A stretch of 14,614 nt of DNA, taken from assembly GCA_934702165.1 (NCBI GenBank), contig CAKUYG010000034.1:1-14614 (forward strand), in the 5' to 3' direction. The notes beneath the pieces were generated by a model that made no database searches, was not told where the DNA came from, and was given only the letters and a program-made list of their open reading frames with translations. The position numbers and the translations under genes were made by a program. The stretch comes from an uncultured Bacteroidales bacterium (GTDB lineage: Bacteria; Bacteroidota; Bacteroidia; Bacteroidales; UBA932). This document shows, piece by piece, positions 1 to 6,558 of this stretch (the stretch's first letter is position 1; the number at the start of each line of letters is the position of its first letter).

Positions 1-515
1 GCATCATCAAGCGCATCCCTATGCACGAGATGACCCGCGCGCAGTTCCAGCAGGTGATCGACATCGACCTCGTAGGTCCGTTCATCGTGTCTTCAGCCGT
101 GCTTCCTGAGATGATGGAGCGCCACGAGGGCAAGATCATCAACATGTGCTCAATGATGTCAGAGCTCGGACGCGAGACAGTCTCAGCATACGCAGCTGCC
201 AAGGGCGGCCTCAAGATGCTGACCCGCAACATCTGCGCAGAGTACGCAGAATACGGCATCAACTGCAACGCCATCGGACCAGGCTACATCGCTACCCCGC
301 AGACAGCTCCTCTCCGTGAGCGCCAGCCGGACGGAAGCCGCCATCCTTTCGACCAGTTCATCGTAAGCCGCACCCCTGCCGGACGTTGGCTTCAGCCTGA
401 GGAGCTCGGCGGACCTGCCGTATTCCTCGCTTCACACGCATCCGACGCTGTCAACGGCCATGTCCTCTATGTGGACGGCGGTATCCTCGCTTACATCGGA
501 AAACAGCCTAAGTAA
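1..515 (+). CDS. kduD: KduD-like short-chain dehydrogenase (5' partial)
   Basis: The reading frame is open from base 3 through the window edge, so the N-terminal part, including the expected glycine-rich NAD(P)-binding motif, is missing. Numbering from the first internal Met (base 21), the classical SDR active site is present: Ser44 in NMCSMM, then Tyr57 and Lys61 in the YxxxK motif SAYAAAKGG. The C-terminus has the family's GYIATPQT and VDGG segments. Close Bacteroidales homologues are usually named gluconate 5-dehydrogenase or 2-deoxy-D-gluconate 3-dehydrogenase. The direct neighbour kduI, 5 nt downstream, makes KduD the better reading: NAD-dependent reduction of 3-deoxy-D-glycero-2,5-hexodiulosonate to 2-keto-3-deoxygluconate in the cytoplasm. 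The SDR fold is certain; the exact substrate is inferred from context, and gluconate 5-dehydrogenase activity remains possible. Confidence 0.8.
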   Translation, partial: IIKRIPMHEMTRAQFQQVIDIDLVGPFIVSSAVLPEMMERHEGKIINMCSMMSELGRETVSAYAAAKGGLKMLTRNICAEYAEYGINCNAIGPGYIATPQTAPLRERQPDGSRHPFDQFIVSRTPAGRWLQPEELGGPAVFLASHASDAVNGHVLYVDGGILAYIGKQPK

Positions 516-520
516 CGGAT

Positions 521-1363
521 ATGAAGCTTAATTGTCAAGTACGCCAGGCTTCAAGCAACATCGACGCGAAGCACTACGACACCGAGCGCATCCGCAAGGA
601 GTACCTCGTGGAAAACGTGATGGTCGCTGACGAGATCAACATGGTATACTCCATGTTCGACCGTATCATCGCCGGCGGCGCCGTCCCTGTCAATGAAGAC
701 CTGAAGCTTTCAGCTCCAGAGATCCTCCGCGCCGACTACTTCACACAGCGCCGCGAACTCGGCATCATAAATGTCGGCGGCGCAGGCACAGTGGTCGTAG
801 GAGAAGAGGAGTATCACCTCGAATACAAGGAGGCCCTCTATGTAGGCCGCGGCAACCGCGACGTCGTCTTCAAGAGCGACTCATCCGAGAAACCGGCACG
901 CTTCTACTTCTGCTCCGCCACCGCGCACCGCGAGACCGGAGTGAAGAAGGTCAGCAAGAAAGACGCTGTGGTGATGCATCTCGGCTCTCTCGAGGAGTCC
1001 AACGAGCGCACCATCAACCGTCTCCTTGTAAAGGAAGTCGTACCATGCTGCCAGCTCCAGATGGGCATGACCGAGCTTGCTCCGGGAAGCACCTGGAACA
1101 CCATGCCGGCCCACACCCACGACCGCCGTATGGAGGTGTACTTCTACTTCGAACTCCCTGAGGACGCGGCAGTATGCCACTTCATGGGAGAGCCGCAGGA
1201 GACCCGCCATATCTGGATGCACAACGAGCAGGCCGTCATCTCACCGCAGTGGAGCATCCACTCCGCCTGCGCAACCCGCAACTACACCTTCATCTGGGGC
1301 ATGTGCGGCGAAAACGATGACTACAACGATATGGACTGGTGCGCAACGAAAGATCTCAAGTAA
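521..1363 (+). CDS. kduI: 5-keto-4-deoxyuronate isomerase (4-deoxy-L-threo-5-hexosulose-uronate ketol-isomerase)
   Basis: This 280-residue protein has the normal KduI length and resembles the E. coli enzyme along its whole length, including NTMPAHTHDRRMEVYFYF, HNEQAVISPQWSIHS and YTFIWGM. The cupin zinc ligands are intact: His198, His200, Glu205 and His247, each two positions later than in E. coli. KduI isomerises the 5-keto-4-deoxyuronate formed spontaneously from unsaturated uronates released by polysaccharide lyases, giving the substrate of KduD. It is cytoplasmic and no signal peptide is seen. The start lies 5 nt after the upstream dehydrogenase stop, and the downstream DUF4861 gene begins 2 nt after this stop, so the three are surely cotranscribed. 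There is no Shine-Dalgarno sequence, as is normal in Bacteroidota. It fits the pectin lyase encoded further downstream. Confidence 0.95.
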   Translation: MKLNCQVRQASSNIDAKHYDTERIRKEYLVENVMVADEINMVYSMFDRIIAGGAVPVNEDLKLSAPEILRADYFTQRRELGIINVGGAGTVVVGEEEYHLEYKEALYVGRGNRDVVFKSDSSEKPARFYFCSATAHRETGVKKVSKKDAVVMHLGSLEESNERTINRLLVKEVVPCCQLQMGMTELAPGSTWNTMPAHTHDRRMEVYFYFELPEDAAVCHFMGEPQETRHIWMHNEQAVISPQWSIHSACATRNYTFIWGMCGENDDYNDMDWCATKDLK

Positions 1364-1365
1364 CA

Positions 1366-2223
1366 ATGAAGAAGTTTTTTCTTGCACTTGCTCTCTGCGC
1401 AGGACTCTGCGCATGCAGCTCTCAGAGTGACCCTAAGGTGATGGCACGCTACGTGCCTGAGAGAGCTGATGACTTCGTATTCGAGAACAACCTCATAGCC
1501 GGCCGCATCTACGGCAAGGCGCTTGAAGGCAACCCGACTTCCCCGGGCGTCGACATCTGGGTGAAGATGCCGGGCAAACTCGTGGCAAATGACTGGTATG
1601 CGCAAGCGCAGAAGGACCCTTCCTACTACCATCACAACCACGGCGGCAAGGACTGTTATAAAGTGGCTGTCAGCCTGGGCGGAGGAGCTTCAGTGCCGTA
1701 CATCGACGGTGAGCTGTGGTACCCTGCCACGAACTGGCGCTCCTATGACATGCTCGAGGAGAGCGCCGACAAGGTTGTCTTCGTCCTCCACTACCCTGAG
1801 TGGGAGGCCGCGGGCGTCAAGGTCAGCCTCGACAAAAAGGTGACCGTGACCGCCGACACCTACTTCACAAAGGTCGAGGACACCTACACCGTCAACGGTG
1901 CGGACTCCATCTGCGTTGCAGCCGGAGTGTTCCGTCACCCGGGGCAGGACACCATCGAGGACGAGCTGGTGGGCACTGACCGCTATGCCATCTGGGAGCA
2001 CGCCTCCGACCAGAACGCAGAGCCGGAAGACGGCATGCTCGGCGTGGCAGTGTATGTCCCCGGGGCTGAATCTGTCAGCGTAACCCCTGACGGCGCGCAC
2101 GGCATCTGCACCAAAACCGTCAAATCAGGTGAGCCGTTCACTTATTACTTCGGCTCATGCTGGTCAAAGGCGGATGTCAAGACTGCCGCAGACTGGTTCG
2201 ACATCGTGAACAAACTCAAATAG
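1366..2223 (+). CDS. DUF4861 family lipoprotein
   Basis: I start the gene at the ATG 2 nt after kduI; an in-frame upstream ATG at 1339 would overlap kduI and add nine residues in front of an evident signal. From 1366 the 285-residue product opens with a lipoprotein signal: basic MKK, hydrophobic core, then LCAC with Cys17 as the likely lipidated residue. The body matches my recollection of DUF4861: FENNLIAGRIYGKAL, GVDIWVK, then an H/D/C-rich HHNHGGKDCYKV segment (residues 89-100) and a glycine-rich SLGGGASVP, followed by a predicted all-beta region. DUF4861 genes are commonly found near unsaturated uronyl hydrolases, lyases and kduI/kduD; I know of no established activity. The cotranscribed position suggests an envelope enzyme or binding protein acting on uronic-acid-containing oligosaccharides. 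The family call is fairly secure; the function is unknown. Confidence 0.8.
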   Translation: MKKFFLALALCAGLCACSSQSDPKVMARYVPERADDFVFENNLIAGRIYGKALEGNPTSPGVDIWVKMPGKLVANDWYAQAQKDPSYYHHNHGGKDCYKVAVSLGGGASVPYIDGELWYPATNWRSYDMLEESADKVVFVLHYPEWEAAGVKVSLDKKVTVTADTYFTKVEDTYTVNGADSICVAAGVFRHPGQDTIEDELVGTDRYAIWEHASDQNAEPEDGMLGVAVYVPGAESVSVTPDGAHGICTKTVKSGEPFTYYFGSCWSKADVKTAADWFDIVNKLK

Positions 2224-2246
2224 GCTTTCAAGCCCATAAAACCGAC

Positions 2247-2290
2247 GGCTCCGTGCAGCGTCAAACCCCGCGGCACGGAGCCATTTTTTT
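2247..2290 (+). terminator. Intrinsic terminator after the DUF4861 gene
   Basis: A perfect 10-bp stem (2247-2256 GGCTCCGTGC with 2273-2282 GCACGGAGCC) encloses a 16-nt loop and is followed, after one A, by seven T residues (2284-2290). It lies 23 nt after the DUF4861 stop and 19 nt before the GH3 start. It should end, or reduce, transcription of the kdu module. Since the GH3 gene follows at once, it may separate two transcription units or set their relative expression. A smaller GGCT/AGCC hairpin lies at 2223-2234. Confidence 0.85.
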
Positions 2291-2309
2291 GAAAAACAGA
2301 CACCACAAG

Positions 2310-4970
2310 ATGATAACACTGATGCTTGGACTCCTGCTTCAACTGCCTGGAGCCATCGAATGGACAGCAGACAAGCACCCGGAAGTGCTGCAGGTCCTCG
2401 GAGAACCGAAAACCATAGAGACAAACCTCGGAAATGCCATTGAATTCGACGGCATCGACGACGGAGTATTCCTGGACAGCGTGCCTGTCGCCGGGATGGA
2501 AGAATTCACCATAGAGCTGATATTCAACCAGTACCCCGGAAGCGCTTTCGAGCAGAGATTCATGCACATGGGTGCCTACGGCGGGGAGCGGATCATGTTC
2601 GAGAGCCGCGTGAAACCTGACAACACCTGGTACTTCGATGCTTTCGTACACCTCGGCAGCAAGCCGGAATCATGCGTCCTCATCGATCCTGAACTCACCC
2701 ACCCATGCGGACAGTGGTACAACCTCACGCTCACGGCAGGCAAGGAAGGGCTGAAAAGTTATGTGGACGGAGTGCTCCAGTGCAGCGGAGACCTTGTCTA
2801 CAAGCCGGTCATCAGCGAGGGCAAGACTTCACTCGGAGTACGCCAGAACCTGGTATGCTGGTTTAAGGGGGCAATCTACAAACTGCGCATAACACCGAGG
2901 ATACTCAAGCCTGCGGAGTTCCTGCGCGACCAGGACGAACTGAACCGGATGCCGTACAAGGACACTTCCCTGTCCGCAGCGGAACGCGCCGAGGACCTGC
3001 TCGGCCGTCTGACCCTGGAGCAGAAGGTATCTCTGATGATGAACTCCAGCCCGGCCATACCGGAACTCGGAATCCGCGAGTACGACTGGTGGAACGAGGC
3101 TCTGCACGGCTGCGCGAGGGCCGGCATCGCGACCGTCTTCCCACAGGCCATAGGCATGGCCTCATCTTGGGACGATGAGCTGCTCAAAGAAGTGTTCACC
3201 ATCGCCGGAGACGAGCAGCGCATCAAGTTCAAGCAGGCAAGAAGAGACGGCAAAGTCACGAGATATCACGGACTTACCGTATGGACGCCGAATATCAATA
3301 TCTTCCGCGACCCGCGCTGGGGACGCGGACAGGAAACCTACGGGGAAGACCCCTACCTGACATCACGCTTCGGATATGCGGCAGTCACAGGACTCCAGGG
3401 AGAGAATGACGGCAAGTACGACAAACTCCACGCATGTCTTAAACATTACGCCGTGCACAGCGGCCCTGAAGGGACAAGGCACAGTTTTGACGTGTCAGTC
3501 TCCTACCGCGATTTCATAGAGACCTACCTCTATTCATTTGAAAAACTCATAAAGACAACTGACGTACAGGAGGTTATGTGCGCTTACAACCGCCTGGACG
3601 GTAAACCTTGCTGCGGCAATGACCAGCTCCTCACACAGCTCCTCCGTGAGAAGTGGGGCTACAAGGGCCTTGTCACCAGCGACTGCGGCGCAATCAACGA
3701 CTTCTTCAAGGCCGGAGGACACCGGACATTCCCGGATGATCCTGCATCCGCCACGGCAAATGCAGTCCGCACGGGCACCGACCTCGAATGCGGAAGTTCA
3801 TACAAGCATCTTCTGGAGGCCGTTGCAGAGGGCAAGATCTCCGAAGACGATATTGACGTCTCCCTGCGGAGGCTTCTCACTGCCCGCTTCAGGCTCGGCG
3901 AGATGGATCCGGATTCCCTTGTAAGCTGGAACTCCATCTCCGAGGACAGGCTCGCCTGTGACGAATCCCGCGCTGTCGCGCTCAAGATGGCCCGCGAGTC
4001 CATGGTGCTCCTGCAGAACGACGGACTCCTGCCTCTCGGCAGGAGCGGCGTAAAATACGCCGTCATCGGCCCCAACGCCGCTGATTCCGTCGTCCTCAAC
4101 GGCAACTACAACGGCACCCCGCGTTCTTCGGTGACCGCCATTGAAGGCATCAGGGCCAAAATCGGGGCGTCCAATGTGACCACCGATCCTTCCGGAGCCG
4201 ATATCGTCATTTATGTCGGCGGCATCAGTCCGAGACTGGAAGGCGAGGAGATGAAATACAACGACATCCCGGGATTCAACAAGGGCGACCGCACCACGAT
4301 TGAACTTCCTATGGATCAGCGCCGTGAGATTGCAGCTCTGCATGCTGCCGGCAAGAAAGTGGTCCTTGTCAACATGTCGGGCTCGGCAATGGGCCTGCTG
4401 CCTGAAAGCGGCATCTGCTCCGCAATCCTGCAGGCATGGTATCCGGGAGAGGCCGGAGGGACCGCCATCGCCGACGTGCTCTTCGGGGACTACAACCCGG
4501 CAGGACGCCTGCCTGTCACCTTCTACCGGGGCGACTCCGATCTCCCGGACTTCAGCAACTACGACATGGCCGGACGCACCTACCGCTTCTTCGACGGCAA
4601 GCCTCTGTATGCCTTCGGCCACGGCTTGAGCTACACCACTTTCAAATATGGCAAAGCCAAGGTGAAAGACGGGGTCTTCACCGTCAAAGTCACCAACACC
4701 GGCAGCCGTGACGGCGACGAGGTCGTGCAGCTCTATGTCCGCAAGGACGAGGACAAGGACGGCCCGAAGATGTCACTTCGCGGATTCCGCAGAGTCAGCA
4801 TCCCGGCAGGGAAGAGCACTGAAGTCAGCATCCCGCTCGATGAGGAGACCTTCAAGACCTACGATGAAGCATCCGGAGAGATGAAGGCTACACCCGGACA
4901 CTTCACCTTGTTCTACGGGCCGAGCTCTGAGCCCGCCACTCTCAAGACCATCAAAACACACAACAGATAA
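2310..4970 (+). CDS. LamG-GH3 beta-xylosidase-type glycoside hydrolase
   Basis: The frame is open from 2157, but that stretch overlaps the previous gene and the terminator, so I place the start at the ATG at 2310 (886 residues), which gives a short hydrophobic leader, MITLMLGLLLQLPGA. Residues about 35-205 look like a concanavalin/LamG-type beta-sandwich (IEFDGIDDGVFL ... YVDGVLQC ... FKGAIYKLRI). The GH3 catalytic domain follows (about 220-530), with WTPNINIFRDPRWGRGQE, KHY at 378-380 and nucleophile Asp458 in TSDCG. The second GH3 domain has GGISPRLEGEEM, where Glu644 or Glu646 is the likely acid/base, and an FnIII-like domain ends the protein (about 785-870). These motifs are those of rumen Prevotella xylosidases, so xylan 1,4-beta-xylosidase is likely; arabinosidase or glucosidase side activity cannot be excluded. 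Such enzymes commonly carry a PA14 insert, and none is present here. Its stop overlaps the GH43 start by 1 nt (TAATG). Confidence 0.88.
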   Translation: MITLMLGLLLQLPGAIEWTADKHPEVLQVLGEPKTIETNLGNAIEFDGIDDGVFLDSVPVAGMEEFTIELIFNQYPGSAFEQRFMHMGAYGGERIMFESRVKPDNTWYFDAFVHLGSKPESCVLIDPELTHPCGQWYNLTLTAGKEGLKSYVDGVLQCSGDLVYKPVISEGKTSLGVRQNLVCWFKGAIYKLRITPRILKPAEFLRDQDELNRMPYKDTSLSAAERAEDLLGRLTLEQKVSLMMNSSPAIPELGIREYDWWNEALHGCARAGIATVFPQAIGMASSWDDELLKEVFTIAGDEQRIKFKQARRDGKVTRYHGLTVWTPNINIFRDPRWGRGQETYGEDPYLTSRFGYAAVTGLQGENDGKYDKLHACLKHYAVHSGPEGTRHSFDVSVSYRDFIETYLYSFEKLIKTTDVQEVMCAYNRLDGKPCCGNDQLLTQLLREKWGYKGLVTSDCGAINDFFKAGGHRTFPDDPASATANAVRTGTDLECGSSYKHLLEAVAEGKISEDDIDVSLRRLLTARFRLGEMDPDSLVSWNSISEDRLACDESRAVALKMARESMVLLQNDGLLPLGRSGVKYAVIGPNAADSVVLNGNYNGTPRSSVTAIEGIRAKIGASNVTTDPSGADIVIYVGGISPRLEGEEMKYNDIPGFNKGDRTTIELPMDQRREIAALHAAGKKVVLVNMSGSAMGLLPESGICSAILQAWYPGEAGGTAIADVLFGDYNPAGRLPVTFYRGDSDLPDFSNYDMAGRTYRFFDGKPLYAFGHGLSYTTFKYGKAKVKDGVFTVKVTNTGSRDGDEVVQLYVRKDEDKDGPKMSLRGFRRVSIPAGKSTEVSIPLDEETFKTYDEASGEMKATPGHFTLFYGPSSEPATLKTIKTHNR

Positions 4971-6547
4971 TGAACACCATTCTCTCATTGTTTGCCTCCC
5001 TGCTCATGATTGCACCGGGAGGCGGCAAGTACACCAACCCTATCTTGTTCTCCGACTATTCAGATCCTGACGTGATCCGTGTCGGGGATGACTATTGGAT
5101 GACGGCTTCTTCATTCACATGTTTTCCGGGACTCCAGATTCTTCACTCCACCAATCTCGTGGAGTGGGAGATTGCCGGTGCAGCTCTTCCGGAGATGGGA
5201 CCGGCATTCGATGCTCCGTCCCACGGCAACGGGGTGTGGGCCCCGTGCATCCGTTACCACGACGGGCGCTACTGGATCTTCTGGGGTGACCCTGACAAGG
5301 GCATTTTCCAGGTCAACACCACTGACCCGCGCGGCGAGTGGAGCAAACCTCACCTCATTCTCGAGGGAAAAGGCATGATTGACACCAGCCCGCTCTGGGA
5401 CGATGACGGCAGGGTTTACCTCGTCCACGCATGGGCCGGCTCGCGTGCCGGTTTCAAGAGCATCCTCAATGTATGCGAGCTGGACAAGGACTGCACCCGC
5501 GTGATTTCGGACCAGGTGCTCGTATTCGACGGCAAGAAGACCGGGGACGACACGGTGGAGGGGCCGAAATTCTACAAACGCGACGGCTGGTACTACATCT
5601 TCGCCCCGTCGGGCGGAGTCAAGGAAGGCTGGCAGCTGGTACTGCGCTCCCGCAATGTCTACGGCCCGTATGAGAAACGCACCGTGCTCCATCAGGGCAA
5701 CACCGACATCCACGGCCCGCACCAGGGCGGCTGGGTGACCGATGTGGCCGGGGACGACTGGTTCATCCACTTCGAAGACCGCTATTCCTGGGGGCGTGTC
5801 TGCCACCTGCAGCCGATGACCTGGGACAAGGACGGCTGGTGCATCATCGGCACCGACCAGAACGGCGACGGCATCGGCGAGCCTGTCCTCAACTACCGCA
5901 GGCCGGCAGTGGCGGAGCAGTACAAGGGCGCTGGGCTCAAGGGCGTCAGCGCCACAGCCACCACGACAGGATTTACCGGAACCTCCATCCCGCTCAACTG
6001 GCAGTGGGAGGCGAACCCGAAGTTCCACTGGTTCATGCTCAACCCGTCCCTGGGTTGTCTCAGGCTCAACTGCATCAAGAACCCGGAGGGATGGAAAAAC
6101 CTGCGCGACACACCTAACATCCTGGCGCAGAAAGTTGTAGGCCCGAGCACAGAATTTACAACCAAACTCGTATACCGTCCTTCGTATGATGGAGAAAGGG
6201 TCGGAGTGGTCCTGACCGGACGCAGCTACAGCACCATAGAGCTCAACTATGACGGACAGAACGTGAGTCTAGTGCGCCGCGACTGCATCGATGCCAACAA
6301 GGGTGCCGAGGAGAAGGTCCTGTGCAGCACCGGGCTTGAGAAACAGCCTTTCGTGACGGTCTGGATACGTGTAAAGGTCGGCAAAGACTGTCTCACCACG
6401 TTCTCCTACAGCTTCGACGGGAAGAAGTTCAAGACATTCGGGCCAGAGTTCAAGGGCCGCGAAGGCGACTGGATCGGTGCCAAGATCGGTTATTTCGCCA
6501 CCGCGACCATCCAGAAAAACGACGGCGGTTCAGTAGAAGTCTATTAG
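4970..6547 (+). CDS. GH43 family glycoside hydrolase (arabinofuranosidase/xylosidase type)
   Basis: The 525-residue protein has an N-terminal five-bladed beta-propeller GH43 domain (about 20-310) and a C-terminal beta-sandwich (about 330-525) of the type found in GH43 xylosidases. The three catalytic carboxylates are visible: Asp32 in SDPDVI (base), Asp138 in GMIDTSP (pKa modulator) and Glu197 in TVEGPKF (acid). It begins with a short leader, MNTILSLFASLLMIAPGG, so export to the periplasm is likely though the signal is atypical. Translation is probably coupled to the GH3 gene through the TAATG overlap. Together with GH3 and GH115 it points to arabino-glucuronoxylan: release of arabinose side chains or terminal xylose. 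The architecture reminds me of subfamily 12, but I cannot assign subfamily or substrate firmly. Confidence 0.9.
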   Translation: MNTILSLFASLLMIAPGGGKYTNPILFSDYSDPDVIRVGDDYWMTASSFTCFPGLQILHSTNLVEWEIAGAALPEMGPAFDAPSHGNGVWAPCIRYHDGRYWIFWGDPDKGIFQVNTTDPRGEWSKPHLILEGKGMIDTSPLWDDDGRVYLVHAWAGSRAGFKSILNVCELDKDCTRVISDQVLVFDGKKTGDDTVEGPKFYKRDGWYYIFAPSGGVKEGWQLVLRSRNVYGPYEKRTVLHQGNTDIHGPHQGGWVTDVAGDDWFIHFEDRYSWGRVCHLQPMTWDKDGWCIIGTDQNGDGIGEPVLNYRRPAVAEQYKGAGLKGVSATATTTGFTGTSIPLNWQWEANPKFHWFMLNPSLGCLRLNCIKNPEGWKNLRDTPNILAQKVVGPSTEFTTKLVYRPSYDGERVGVVLTGRSYSTIELNYDGQNVSLVRRDCIDANKGAEEKVLCSTGLEKQPFVTVWIRVKVGKDCLTTFSYSFDGKKFKTFGPEFKGREGDWIGAKIGYFATATIQKNDGGSVEVY

Positions 6548-6558
6548 AAGTTGATACT

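Noticed and set aside
1339..1365. Upstream start for the DUF4861 gene at 1339
   Set aside because: It overlaps the kduI coding end and puts nine residues before a well-formed lipoprotein signal that begins at 1366.
2157..2309. Upstream start for the GH3 gene at 2157
   Set aside because: It would overlap the DUF4861 gene and translate through the terminator hairpin, adding 51 residues before the hydrophobic leader that begins at the 2310 ATG.
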